Under the pieces are notes generated by a model, which saw only the letters and a program-made list of their open reading frames with translations, made no database searches and was not told where the DNA came from. The position numbers and the translations under genes were made by a program. Below, piece by piece: positions 54,001-62,618 of a DNA stretch of 64,000 nt (its first letter is position 1; each line of letters starts with the position of its first letter). Source of the DNA: Hyphomicrobiales bacterium (GTDB lineage: Bacteria; Pseudomonadota; Alphaproteobacteria; Rhizobiales; Rhizobiaceae); contig UCAG01000014.1 of the NCBI GenBank assembly GCA_900470285.1, positions 241,408 through 305,407 on the forward strand, written 5' to 3'.

Positions 54001-57000
54001 ATACTGCCCATTCTACCGGTACGACGCCGTCCGGTAAAAAAGTGGACAGTCCGGACGATTCAGCAACAACGACTGTTGATGCGGCTCCTGCACTTACACT
54101 GGTGAAAACCGCCGGCGAACCTTCAGGTTCAAAGGAAGGTGCGCAGATTGTCTATACTTTCCGCGTGACGAACAGCGGTAATGTCAGAATTGCCAATCTG
54201 GCGATTGCTGATCCGCAGGTAGCCGGACTGGTCTGTGATGTGCAGGCGCTTGATCCGAAAGCCGTTGCAACCTGTACCGGTACACATACGATTACACAGG
54301 CTGAGGTGGATGCGGGAAAAGTCCTTAATACGGCAACCGCTACAGCAACACGGCCGGACGGCAGCAATCCAGTCACCAGTAATGAAAGCAGCACAGAAAC
54401 GCCGCTTGCATCTGTCCCGTCTGTCGAACTGACGAAAACAGGCAGTGCACCGTCAAACAATGCTGAAGGCGGTACAATCAGCTATACATTTACTGTCCGT
54501 AATACCGGTAATGTGACGCTGAATGCTATTGCTGTGAGCGATACCAAACTTGCCGCTGCTCCAAGCTGTGCTGTTACAGTGCTGGCACCGGGGGCAGATA
54601 CGACCTGTACCGGCACTTATACGCTGACACAGGCTGACGTGGATGCCGGTAAGGTTGATAATGAGGCGACAGTCAGTGGTATGCCGCCTGCAGGTACTGC
54701 GGTGACTGACACTGATGATGTAACTGTGACAGTGAACAAGACCCCGTCACTGACTGTTGAGAAGACAGCCGGTACCCCAAGCGGTAACACAGCGGGTTCG
54801 ACCATTACTTATACATTTATTGTGCGGAACACAGGTAATGTGACGCTGACCGATGTTCGTCTGAACGAGCAGCTGGCGGGTGTGGTCCTTTCCGGCAATC
54901 CGATTGCCTCACTGGCACCGGGCGCTTTTGATGATACGACATTTACTGCGGTCTATACGCTGACGCAGGCTGATGTGAATCGCGGTTCTGTGATCAACAC
55001 TGTTACGGCAACCGGCGCAGTGCCGGGCGGCGGCACTGTACAGGATGATGATAGTGTTACGTCATCCATCCAGCAGCAGCCGGCAATTTCTCTTGCTAAA
55101 CAGGTTGTGGGAACACCGGGCAATGCGGCCGGTGAGACAATCGAATACAGCTTTACAGTTAAAAATGAAGGCAATGTCACATTGACCGGTATTGCTGTAA
55201 ACGATCCGAAGATTCCTGCACCGGGTGTATCCTGCCCCGTTGCGGTGCTTGCCCCGCAGGCTACGACCGTTTGTAGCGGTACCTATACGCTGACACAGGC
55301 TGATGCGGATGCAGGTCAGGTTGACAATACTGCAACCGTAACCGGCAATCCGCCGTCAGGTGATCCTGTTGACGGTTCCGGTAGCACGACAATATCTCTG
55401 CAGGAAACAGCGTCTCTGACACTGGTGAAGACCGCAGGTACACCAAGCAGTTCGGCAAAAGACGGCACGATTGAATATACGTTCACAGTTACCAATACCG
55501 GCACTGTAACGCTGGCCAATCTGACAATTGCCGATACTAAGCTGCCGGTTGCACCAAGTTGTACTGTTACAACACTTGCCCCTAAAGCCGAAACCACCTG
55601 TACCGGTACCTACACCCTGACACAGGCTGATGTGGATGCGGGCAAGGTTGACAATGAGGCAACAGCAACAGCCACTTCGCCTAAAGGTACAGAGGCTTCC
55701 GATACGGATGATGTTTCTGTTGCTCTCAGCCTGACACCGTCGCTGACTGTTGTGAAAACCGCAGGTACACCGAGCGGTAATACAGTTGGCTCGACTGTCG
55801 GTTATACATTCCGTATTGAAAATACCGGAAATGTGACACTGACCAATGTTCATCTGAATGAACAGCTGGCAGGTGTGGTGCTTTCAGGCAATCCGGTTGC
55901 TTCTCTGGCACCGGGGGCTGTTGATGATACAACATTTACCGCTGTTTATACGCTGACACAGGCGGATATTGACCGTGGCTCTGTGGTGAATACCGTTACA
56001 GCGAACGGAACCGCACCGGATAACAGCGCGGTTACGGCGGACAGTCAGGTGACCGTAACAATTAAAGCTGAGGGTAAAATCGGGCTGGAAAAAACAGCCG
56101 GTACTCCTTCGGGTAATATTGCCGGTGCAACGATCCCTTATACCTTCAAAGTTACCAATGAGGGTAATGTCACCCTGAGCAATATTACGCTTGCGGATCC
56201 GAAATTGCCTGAACCGCCTGTTTGTGAAACAACGATTCTGACTCCCGGCGCGAGCATGAATTGCACAGGAACTTATACACTGACGCAGGCTGATATTGAT
56301 GCAGGCAAAGTGGATAATGAAGCGACTGCAGCTGGCACAACACCGGCAGGTGATCCTGTTGAGGGGGCTGATACTGCCACTGTGAATATTGCACAGGACA
56401 AAAATCTCGGCCTGCAGAAGAAGGTTACAGAGGGTGATCCGTTTGCTGCGGTCGGTGATACAGTCAGCTATGAATATCTTGTGACCAATAATGGTAATGT
56501 GACAATCACCAATGCCATTCAGGTTGCAGATGACAAGATTGCCGCGGTTTCCTGTCCGGCATTGCCGCAGGGTGGACTTGCGCCGAAAGCAACGCTGACC
56601 TGTACCGCAACCTATAGTATCGTGCAGGCCGATCTGGATGCCGGTCAGGTAACAAACCGTGCAACAGCAACAGACGGATCCGTTACATCCAATGAAGCGA
56701 CTGCAACGGCACAGGCAACGGTTACACCGGGGCTTGCGGTTGAAAAGAAAGCCGGAGCGCCTTCAGGGAATACAGTCGGTTCGACAATCGATTACACATT
56801 CACAGTTACCAATACCGGTAATGTGACTATTAAGGGTATCCGTATTAATGACAGTCTGCCGGATATTGTCATCACCGGTGGTCCGGTTGATCTTGCTCCG
56901 GGTGCCAGTGACACAACTTCGTTCCGCGCGACCTATACGCTGACACAGGCTGATCTTAATGCCGGACAGGTGGTCAATGTCGCAACTGCAACGGGAACAT

Positions 57001-58766
57001 CTGTGAACGGCAATGATCCGCTGACCAGTGATCCGAGTGAAGTTATAACCAAACTCAACCCGCGTGCAGCCCTGACTGTTGTCAAGGAAGCGGGCGATCC
57101 TTCCGGAAACACAGTCGGATCGGTTATTGATTATGTCTTTACGATCACCAATACCGGCGATGTGGATCTGAAAGATGTAACGCTGGCAGATGCGCTGCCT
57201 GATGTGGTGATTTCCGGCGATCCGATCCCGCTGCTTGCTGTGGGGCAGGTGGATTCCACAACCTTTACCGCACGTTATGTTCTGAAGCAGAGCGATCTTG
57301 ATGCGGGTCAGGTTGTGAATTCCGCGACGGTGACAGGTGCGCCTGTTAACGGCAATGATCCTGTAACCAGTGATCCGAGTGAGGTCGTCAAGCTCATTGA
57401 ACGCGCGCCGAAGCTTGAGCTGGTTAAATCCGGCGAATTGAAAGATACAGACGGCAACGGCACATTTAATGCCGGAGACCAGATTATTTATCAGTTCACA
57501 GTGAGCAATACCGGTAACCAGAGCATCAGTGATGTTGTTCCGGTTGATAATGGTCCGGTCTTCAATAAAAAACCTGCCTCAAACAGGCTGGGTGCATTTA
57601 CACCGTCGTCAGCAACTTTGCTGCCGGGAGGAAAACAGGTCTTTACTGCGACTTATGTTTTGAGTGAAACCGATATTGATGCCGGTGCAGGTATCCGCGA
57701 CGGTGTGGTCAATACCGCAACGGCGACGGGGCGTTATGGTGCAGGCGATGAAGTAAAAGCTGCGGAATCGCAATTTGTTCTGTCGCTGCCTGCCGGTATT
57801 CCTTCGGATATTGTCATTGCAAAACGTGCGGGCCTCAAACAGATCCGTCGTGGTGAGAAAGCGCCGTTTACAATCACGGTAACCAATAAGAGTAACCGGA
57901 CTGTTTCAGGTGTGATGGTCACAGACCGTATGCCGTCGGGTTTCCGTTATGTCGAGGATTCTGCAAGCGTGAACGGAACAGCGGTGACACCGGTCATCAA
58001 TGGTCTGAATATACGCTTCCCTGATCTGACAATTGCGGCAAATTCCGAAGTGGTGATCCGGCTGCAAATGCTGGCGCTCAGTTCTGCTTCCTCAGGCAAG
58101 CACACCAACCGTGCCATTGTAACCGATCCGTCTGGCAATACACTTGCTCCGGATGCGACCGCACAGATCGAGATCATGGTCGATCCGGTTTTCGAATGCG
58201 GTGACATTATCGGTAAGGTCTTCGACGACAAGAACGGTAACGGTTATCAGGACGAGGGTGAGCCTGGTCTTCCGGGAGTCCGTGTTGCCACGGTACGCGG
58301 TCTTCTTGTGACGACAGATAAGTATGGTCGCTTCCATGTGGCTTGTGCGGCTCTTCCGGATTCACGTATCGGCAGCAACTTCATTATGAAACTGGATCCC
58401 CGCACGCTGCCGACAGGCTACCGCGTGACAACAGAGAACCCGCGCGTTGTGCGTTTGACAGCCGGTAAAATGACGAAGATCAATTTCGGTGCTTCGCTCG
58501 GCCGTGTTGTACGCCTCAGCCTCAAGGATAATGCATTTGTTTCCAACAGCCTGCAGCTGAAGGAACAGTGGAGCAAAGGGCTGGATCAGCTGATCGGGGT
58601 TCTGAAACAAGAGCGTTCAACATTGCGCGTTACCTATACGACAAAAAATCTGAAGGCAGCCCGCCAGCGGATGAATGCGGTACAGGAGGAGATAACCAGA
58701 CGCTGGAAGGCCGCAGGGGGCGGCTATGAACTCGACATGGAAACACGCGTGGAGGCTGACAAATGA
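48078..58766 (+). CDS. Giant secreted DUF11/DUF7507-repeat surface protein
   Basis: 3,562 residues from GTG 48078 (AGGAG 8 bases upstream). Residues 1-32 are a signal peptide ending in PAYA. About 33-215 is a beta-rich domain like galactose-binding modules (SFESPN ... IPGW). About 225-345 is Calx-beta-like (GTDYTTPTG ... ILDDD). About 345-455 is SpaA/prealbumin-like (YTLSEV). From 456 to about 3240 run some 25 repeats of 110 residues (KTAGTPSGNTAGSTI, YTF, NTGNVTLT, C...APGA..TC, TGTHTITQAEVDAGKVDN). Then a DUF11 domain near 3243, an SdrD-B-like domain (GKVFDDKNGNGYQDEGEPGL) near 3375 and a C-terminal alpha/beta tail that may be OmpA-like. The stop overlaps the beta-barrel gene as ATGA. Probably a long surface or periplasm-spanning fibre. 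Domain names are by eye. Confidence 0.85.
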   Translation: MLTTESVLKSFFVRCAYLLSVAVLCFSLPAYAQVQRSFINQSFESPNLGSTNCYAVLPESQIPGWLTTHSSAATSSGCTLKPSTPTGRLIEMWTNGFQGVNAASGTQFVELNANESSRLYQNVCLVNGEQFSWQFSHRRRANSGTESISFNIAATPTGTTRQIARSDANASSWFPRSGTYTYNGTSGVQTLGFESLNAGSVGNFLDNIQITLTPYVEFQPGTSSGNENIPTANLPSLRVAGTLTSNVVVQVTLSGTAVLGTDYTTPTGTNSFSVTIPAGDYDGTQRIETGVRVLDDNIIEPDKTIQFAMTANPGAYTIASTQSCGAQANGSATYTILDDDARIRLNKALNGNRFAAADQFSLSIAGATSASAVTTGSGSSVSGQALLSDVRPGTAYTLSEVVTGSGTINNYSPVLSCTNAKTGSPTTLPSGAGSSFSVTPARGDDISCIFTNTTKTASLTMVKTAGTPTGNTAGSTIPYTFTIRNTGQVPLSSLLITDNKLDAAASCQPSTVAPNATATCTGVHTITQAEVDAGKVDNSATATATPPGGGTPLTTPPSTTSTPLVANGALTLTKTAKTPSGNTAGSTIDYEFVIRNTGNVTISSIALSDPNIPAPGPSCPAALLAPNASMTCTGTHTVTQAEVDAGKVDNTAISRGKTPADAPVTSNEAKVSTPLTRTPSMKLTKAAGAPSGTAVGSTIAYSFRVENTGNVTLTGLTIADPKLDTAAQCAQTVLLPGAVTTCTGTHTITQDEFNAGQSVNTAKAQGKGPDSGNVDSNDSTATTPITRVATLTVQKTAGEKTGDTAGSTIPYSFIVRNTGNVTLTGVTVNDPKLDGPAVCDVTTLLPNATATCTGTHTITQAEVNAGTSNNSATASGNDPVGTTRTSPPSTTTTSLTRTPAITVEKQAGAPSSQNAGGTIAYTFNVRNTGNVTLTSVGINDPKLNAPAQCQATVLAPGATTTCTGTHTIRQSEVDAGTSDNTATANGLPPAGSRVISEPSSTQTPLTRSSAISLVKTAGAPSGNTPDSTISYSFTVKNEGNVTLTGIKINDPKIPAPGPSCVVTTLTPGASTTCSGVYKITQGDIDAGEVQNSATATGTSPTGDLTSDPSGTLTPITQSKSLTVVKTAGTPSGNTAGSTIGYTFVVRNTGNVTFKTVAINDAQLDAPGAVCPAGDLTPGSEVTCTGTHTITQAEINSGRVRNTATATGTPATGDPATSGPSSTVTPIASVPSLTITKLAGTPSSQNVGGTIAYTFNIRNTGNVTLTSVGVNDAKLDAAAVCAVTVLAPGESTSCTGTHTITQAEVNAGQVDNIATAAGLTPNSTPVVSQPDTVTVPVQRTPNLTVQKTVTAVSGNNVGDTITYAFRVENTGNVTLTQVRINDELAGVVLAGGPIASLAPGAVDTNTFTATYTLKQEDVERGEITNTARATGTGPDNTDFVSQPSTTETLITAAPQLSLVKTAGIPSGNSAGSTISYTFRVTNTGNIKIAGLAVTDPKISAVTCPVAALAPGEVTLCTGSYVLTQADVNAGQVDNTAVATATGTRGGSVDSNESSTSTPIVAEPDITLVKNAGTPTGEIAGSTVDFSFVVTNTGNLPLKNIALTDPQISAVTCPSVALEPQVSMTCTGTYTITQADVAKGSVVNQATVRGETDKGVAVTDEDAETVHIKQNPALEIVKTADPFSGSAVGDEITYNFKVTNTGNLDLTNVSVTETLPDVVLNGAVIGNLAANGGTSTITGTYKIKQEDINRGYVLNTAFASGTDSNNGAVRSSDSSTDTKIAQRPALTLDKRVVSGTPQQNRPGSEIQYTFTVTNSGNLPLSSIAVSDDKTDAPVSCPVTALAPGASTICTGSRALTQADINAGKVENIATVTGVTAKGSTVTSPQSAAIVTIPEEGALLTEKSVATPTGNTAGSIVRYTFKVTNTGNIPLTLVEIVDPKVQPLISGGPYTMQPGDVKYFSADYTLTQADIESGRIDNTAHSTGTTPSGKKVDSPDDSATTTVDAAPALTLVKTAGEPSGSKEGAQIVYTFRVTNSGNVRIANLAIADPQVAGLVCDVQALDPKAVATCTGTHTITQAEVDAGKVLNTATATATRPDGSNPVTSNESSTETPLASVPSVELTKTGSAPSNNAEGGTISYTFTVRNTGNVTLNAIAVSDTKLAAAPSCAVTVLAPGADTTCTGTYTLTQADVDAGKVDNEATVSGMPPAGTAVTDTDDVTVTVNKTPSLTVEKTAGTPSGNTAGSTITYTFIVRNTGNVTLTDVRLNEQLAGVVLSGNPIASLAPGAFDDTTFTAVYTLTQADVNRGSVINTVTATGAVPGGGTVQDDDSVTSSIQQQPAISLAKQVVGTPGNAAGETIEYSFTVKNEGNVTLTGIAVNDPKIPAPGVSCPVAVLAPQATTVCSGTYTLTQADADAGQVDNTATVTGNPPSGDPVDGSGSTTISLQETASLTLVKTAGTPSSSAKDGTIEYTFTVTNTGTVTLANLTIADTKLPVAPSCTVTTLAPKAETTCTGTYTLTQADVDAGKVDNEATATATSPKGTEASDTDDVSVALSLTPSLTVVKTAGTPSGNTVGSTVGYTFRIENTGNVTLTNVHLNEQLAGVVLSGNPVASLAPGAVDDTTFTAVYTLTQADIDRGSVVNTVTANGTAPDNSAVTADSQVTVTIKAEGKIGLEKTAGTPSGNIAGATIPYTFKVTNEGNVTLSNITLADPKLPEPPVCETTILTPGASMNCTGTYTLTQADIDAGKVDNEATAAGTTPAGDPVEGADTATVNIAQDKNLGLQKKVTEGDPFAAVGDTVSYEYLVTNNGNVTITNAIQVADDKIAAVSCPALPQGGLAPKATLTCTATYSIVQADLDAGQVTNRATATDGSVTSNEATATAQATVTPGLAVEKKAGAPSGNTVGSTIDYTFTVTNTGNVTIKGIRINDSLPDIVITGGPVDLAPGASDTTSFRATYTLTQADLNAGQVVNVATATGTSVNGNDPLTSDPSEVITKLNPRAALTVVKEAGDPSGNTVGSVIDYVFTITNTGDVDLKDVTLADALPDVVISGDPIPLLAVGQVDSTTFTARYVLKQSDLDAGQVVNSATVTGAPVNGNDPVTSDPSEVVKLIERAPKLELVKSGELKDTDGNGTFNAGDQIIYQFTVSNTGNQSISDVVPVDNGPVFNKKPASNRLGAFTPSSATLLPGGKQVFTATYVLSETDIDAGAGIRDGVVNTATATGRYGAGDEVKAAESQFVLSLPAGIPSDIVIAKRAGLKQIRRGEKAPFTITVTNKSNRTVSGVMVTDRMPSGFRYVEDSASVNGTAVTPVINGLNIRFPDLTIAANSEVVIRLQMLALSSASSGKHTNRAIVTDPSGNTLAPDATAQIEIMVDPVFECGDIIGKVFDDKNGNGYQDEGEPGLPGVRVATVRGLLVTTDKYGRFHVACAALPDSRIGSNFIMKLDPRTLPTGYRVTTENPRVVRLTAGKMTKINFGASLGRVVRLSLKDNAFVSNSLQLKEQWSKGLDQLIGVLKQERSTLRVTYTTKNLKAARQRMNAVQEEITRRWKAAGGGYELDMETRVEADK
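49444..57800 (+). repeat. About 25 in-frame repeats of 330 bp in the giant gene
   Basis: Units begin near 49444, 49786, 50115, 50443, 50771, 51100, 51431, 51767, 52095, 52434, 52761, 53085, 53424, 53758, 54087, 54420, 54747, 55083, 55410, 55740, 56075, 56401, 56730, 57066 and 57410. Seventeen have a Cys pair (type A). Units 9, 12, 14, 17, 20, 23 and 24 lack it (type B, ..VVLSGNPIASLAPGA..), and unit 25 is divergent. Units 17/20 and 5/8 are closest to each other, three units apart. Confidence 0.85.
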
Positions 58767-61700
58767 AACAGCAAAAACTAAACTCCATCGCTTGCGGAAC
58801 TGTCGGTGCAGATCGTCTTATTCGCCTGATGCAACGCGGACTTCTTACCGGTTGTGCTGTCATGGTTGTTAATCTGAGCGGCGGGGTTGCCTCCGCTCAG
58901 GAAGCTAACAAGGACAGTCCGGCTGTGCGGGGCAAGGTTCTGGATACAAGCAGAACTGTCAAAAACATTCCTGTCGCTCCGAATACGGAGCAAAGCGGCG
59001 ATGAAGGTGACATTCCGTTTTCAATCAGCGTGGACGGTGAGCCGCTTGTAGAGAGCAAGAAACCGGAAACCAAAGCTGCGGATGTTAAACCGGCTTCGGG
59101 TGGAAAACAGACTGCGGATGCACAGCGTAAAACGGATATCGGTCTCAGTGCGGTTGATATTCAGGTTAAGTTTGACGGGTTGGAAGCACAGCCGCTGCTG
59201 AACATATCGACGGTACCGGTGCGCCGTGCTTACAAAGCGGGTGAGCAGGTTCGCTTCCTTGCCACATCCAATTATCCGGCCTTTATTGAACGTTCGGAAA
59301 TTCGTATTTATGCGCTGCAGGACGGCAAGGATGAAGAACTGGTTACAGCTGTCCCTGTGAATATTAACGGGGAAGCGGGCTGGACTATGCCTGCTATGCG
59401 TCCGGCGATAGGCAATGCAGAGCCAAAATATAAATATGTATTGCGCGTTTATGACGGTACAGGACGTTATGACGAGACATTGCCGCGCTCCCTTGCGCGT
59501 ACGGATCGTGATCTTGAGCCGGAAAAACAGGTCAAGCTTGAGGGCGAAGCCCCTGGCATGGGTGAGGATTATACGGGGCTGCGGAATATTCCGATCCATG
59601 GCGGAGCCGTTACGGTTTACGGACGTAATGTGCCGGAAGGCTATAATGTCCGTGTTCTGGATGATACGATCCCTGTTGACAGGGACCGTGCTTTTGTCAT
59701 GCAGCGTATCCTGCCGCCGGGTGACCATGATGTCGGCGTGGAAGTTCTGAGTAATGCCAAAGGCAGCGCGCTTGACTTCAGCCGTCAGGTTAACATCCCG
59801 AAAAATGACTGGTTCTATGTGGCATTGGCCGATCTGACTGTCGGTAAGCGTTCCGGCGATCAGAATATCGAAGCCGTTCGTGACGGGGAATATGACAAGG
59901 TCTATACCAAAGGCCGGCTGGCTTTTTACCTCAAAGGTAAGATCCAGGGGAAATATTTGCTGACAGCATCGGGTGATACCGGCGAGGATAAGATTGAGAA
60001 TATGTTCCGCGGCATTGATGCCAAGGATCCGCGGCAGCTGCTGCGTCGTCTTGATCCGAATGATTTCTATCCGGTTTATGGCGATGACTCGACCATGGTT
60101 GATGACGCGCCGACCAACGGCAAATTCTATGTGCGTCTGGATCGCGGCGACAGTCATGTGATGTGGGGCAATTACAAAGCGATTATTAAAGGCACGGAAT
60201 TTATGCGTTCCGAGCGCGCGCTTTACGGTGCCAGTGCTGTTTATCGCTCGGAAGAGACCACTTCTTTCGGTGAGCGCAAGTCGGAGGTCACACTCTATGC
60301 GGCACAGCCTGACAGCCTGCCGCAGCGCGATGAATTTCTCGGAACAGGCGGCTCAGCCTATTTCATGCGCCGTCAGGATATTACCGTTGGTTCGGAAACA
60401 GTCACTGTTGAGATCCGCGATCAGATTACCGGACAGGTGCTGGAACGCCGGACACTGCGTTATGGTGAGGATTATTCCTTCGATTATATGCAGGGTGTAC
60501 TGATCCTGAAACGTCCTTTGTCTTCCTCAACCGGCACAACCGGACCGGTGCGCGAAGGTGCATTGGGCGGAAACAGGGTCTATCTGATTTCGCAATATGA
60601 ATATACACCACCAATCGGCGAGATCGACGGCTATGTCTATGGTGGACGTGCACAGCAATGGCTTAATGAGACAGTCCGTGTCGGTGTTACCGGTATGAGC
60701 GAAAATACCGGTCTTGCCAATCAGCAGGCCTATGGCGCCGATTTACAGATACGCAAATCGGAGAAAACCTTTATTGAAGGTGAGTTTTCACGTTCTAAAG
60801 GGCCGGGCTTTGGTATGTCCCGTTCAACTGACGGTGGTCTGACACTCAGTGATGTGCGCACCACCGGCACCCGTGACCGCGTGGCAATGGCCTGGCGCAC
60901 CAGAGCACAGGTCGATCTGGAAGATCTGACCAAAAGCGGTATTAAAGGCACTGCCGGTATTTATTATCAGGAGAAGCAGGCCGGTTTCTCAACACTGGCG
61001 GAGCAGGTTGCTGCCGATCAGCGTATCTGGGGTGCGCATGCTGATATTGATGTGACAGACACGGTCAATTTCAAACTGACCTATGATGATTTCACAGAAG
61101 ATCAGGCCTATAGCGATATTGATAATCGTGCTGTCGGCGGGCGTACAAAGCGTAAAGGGACTGCTTCAGCCAGCAAGCAGTTTAACGAATACTGGAAAGC
61201 GTCTTTCGGTGTTTCCTACATGGAGCTGCAAAACCCGCTCGCCAGCTCTTATAAGTCCGGTTACAACGGTTCCCGTCTGGATGCGGGTGCCCGGCTGGAA
61301 TATACGCCGGATGCGGATCAGCTTTATTATATATTCGGACAGGCAACATTATCGCGTTCAGGTGATATCGACCGCGGTGACCGCGTGGGTGTCGGCTCCA
61401 AATATAAGCTGACCGATAAGGTTAATCTGGAAGGTGAAATCTCTTACGGTACGAATGGTATCGGGGGACTTGCCGCAATTGCCTATAACCCGACAGCTGA
61501 AGATACATATTATATCGGTTACCGTCTTGATCCGGACCGGGCTTTCGATCTTGACCGGACTTATGATCTGTCGGGCACAGATCACGGGACGATTGTGTTC
61601 GGGGCACGCCGCAAACTTAATGAATACTGGTCGACTTATGGTGAGAACAATTACGATCTCTTCGGTCGCCGGCGCTCACTGACAGAAACCTATGGTGTGA

Positions 61701-62575
61701 CTTATACACCGGATAAAATCTGGACATTTGACGGCGGTTTTGAATCCGGCAGAGTTAATGATGATACGATCGATCCGGTGACGGGCCGCGAACGCTCTGA
61801 CTTTGACCGTACTGCTGTTTCCATGTCGGTTGGTTATAAGGATGAAGACCGGATCAATGCCCGCATTCGCGGTGAAGTCCGGTTTGAAGATTCTGAGGAC
61901 GGCACACGGGATCGTAATACCTATCTGCTTGCTGCTGGTCTTGGCTGGAAGACCAGCGAGGACTGGCGTCTTCTCGCTGCAGTTGACGCGGTTTTGTCAG
62001 ATTCCACGCATGAAAGCTCATTCCGTGATGGCAATTATGTCGAAACATCGCTGGGTTATGCCTATCGCCCTGTAGACAATGACCGGTTGAATGCGCTGTT
62101 TAAATATACCTGGCTTTATGACCAGCCGGGTGAAAATCAGGTCAGTGCTATTACCGGTCAGGATTATGGTCCTGCGCAACGCAGTCATATCCTGTCAGCG
62201 GATTTTACTTATGATCTTTTCCCGTGGTTGTCGGTCGGTGCCAAATACGGTTTCCGGTATGGCAAGGTACGCTATCGCCTGATGGAGCAGGATCGTGAGA
62301 AATTCGGAGAATGGCAGAACTCATCTGCCCATCTGGGTATCATCCGCAGTGATCTTCATATTGTGAAGAACTGGGATGTGCTGCTAGAGGGGCGTGTTAT
62401 GCATATGCCTGAGGCCGGAACGACCGACTATGGCGCACTGACAGCAATATACCGGCATGTCGGTGAGAATTTCAAAGTCGGTGTCGGTTATAATTTCGGC
62501 AAATTCTCTGATGATCTGCGTGATCTTTCACTTAATGACCGTGGTGTATTCCTCAATGTTGTAGGAAAGTTCTAA
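58763..62575 (+). CDS. Predicted outer-membrane beta-barrel partner of the giant repeat protein
   Basis: 1,270 residues; ATG 58763 overlaps the previous stop and has GGAGG 7 bases upstream. The signal peptide is long, residues 1-45 (ends GGVASA before Q). Residues 50-115 are charged linker. About 125-250 and 275-365 are beta-sandwich-like modules (PVRRAYKAGEQVRFLA; VTVYGRNVPEGYNVRVLDD). From about 370 onward the sequence has alternating strands with aromatic ends, as in large barrels (GKFYVRLDRGDSHVMWGNY, FGVSYMELQNP, VGYNFGKFSD). The last residue is Phe (VVGKF), the usual BAM signal. No TonB box or plug was recognised. It may anchor, export or present the giant protein. The fold is inferred from pattern. 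Confidence 0.75.
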   Translation: MKQQKLNSIACGTVGADRLIRLMQRGLLTGCAVMVVNLSGGVASAQEANKDSPAVRGKVLDTSRTVKNIPVAPNTEQSGDEGDIPFSISVDGEPLVESKKPETKAADVKPASGGKQTADAQRKTDIGLSAVDIQVKFDGLEAQPLLNISTVPVRRAYKAGEQVRFLATSNYPAFIERSEIRIYALQDGKDEELVTAVPVNINGEAGWTMPAMRPAIGNAEPKYKYVLRVYDGTGRYDETLPRSLARTDRDLEPEKQVKLEGEAPGMGEDYTGLRNIPIHGGAVTVYGRNVPEGYNVRVLDDTIPVDRDRAFVMQRILPPGDHDVGVEVLSNAKGSALDFSRQVNIPKNDWFYVALADLTVGKRSGDQNIEAVRDGEYDKVYTKGRLAFYLKGKIQGKYLLTASGDTGEDKIENMFRGIDAKDPRQLLRRLDPNDFYPVYGDDSTMVDDAPTNGKFYVRLDRGDSHVMWGNYKAIIKGTEFMRSERALYGASAVYRSEETTSFGERKSEVTLYAAQPDSLPQRDEFLGTGGSAYFMRRQDITVGSETVTVEIRDQITGQVLERRTLRYGEDYSFDYMQGVLILKRPLSSSTGTTGPVREGALGGNRVYLISQYEYTPPIGEIDGYVYGGRAQQWLNETVRVGVTGMSENTGLANQQAYGADLQIRKSEKTFIEGEFSRSKGPGFGMSRSTDGGLTLSDVRTTGTRDRVAMAWRTRAQVDLEDLTKSGIKGTAGIYYQEKQAGFSTLAEQVAADQRIWGAHADIDVTDTVNFKLTYDDFTEDQAYSDIDNRAVGGRTKRKGTASASKQFNEYWKASFGVSYMELQNPLASSYKSGYNGSRLDAGARLEYTPDADQLYYIFGQATLSRSGDIDRGDRVGVGSKYKLTDKVNLEGEISYGTNGIGGLAAIAYNPTAEDTYYIGYRLDPDRAFDLDRTYDLSGTDHGTIVFGARRKLNEYWSTYGENNYDLFGRRRSLTETYGVTYTPDKIWTFDGGFESGRVNDDTIDPVTGRERSDFDRTAVSMSVGYKDEDRINARIRGEVRFEDSEDGTRDRNTYLLAAGLGWKTSEDWRLLAAVDAVLSDSTHESSFRDGNYVETSLGYAYRPVDNDRLNALFKYTWLYDQPGENQVSAITGQDYGPAQRSHILSADFTYDLFPWLSVGAKYGFRYGKVRYRLMEQDREKFGEWQNSSAHLGIIRSDLHIVKNWDVLLEGRVMHMPEAGTTDYGALTAIYRHVGENFKVGVGYNFGKFSDDLRDLSLNDRGVFLNVVGKF

Positions 62576-62588
62576 GCGGGCATAACAG

Positions 62589-62618
62589 ACGGCGGCAGGG
62601 AAACCCTGTCGCCGTGTT
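62589..62618 (+). terminator. Terminator-like hairpin after the two-gene surface operon
   Basis: ACGGCGGCAGGG, loop AAA, CCCTGTCGCCGT: a 12-bp stem with one G-T pair, then GTTTG. It lies 13 bases past the stop. The T run is short, so strength is uncertain. Confidence 0.65.

Noticed and set aside
49538..55853. Several leftward frames of 60-220 codons inside the giant gene
   Set aside because: They recur at the repeat period and are shadows of the Thr/Gly/Ala-rich coding strand.
48078..58766. CRISPR-like or satellite reading of the 330-bp repeats
   Set aside because: The repeats are too long, lie in one open frame and diverge at silent positions, as protein-coding repeats do.
59021..60157. 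378-codon leftward frame opposite the beta-barrel gene
   Set aside because: No ribosome binding site or domain; the + strand frame has a signal peptide, coupling and barrel pattern.
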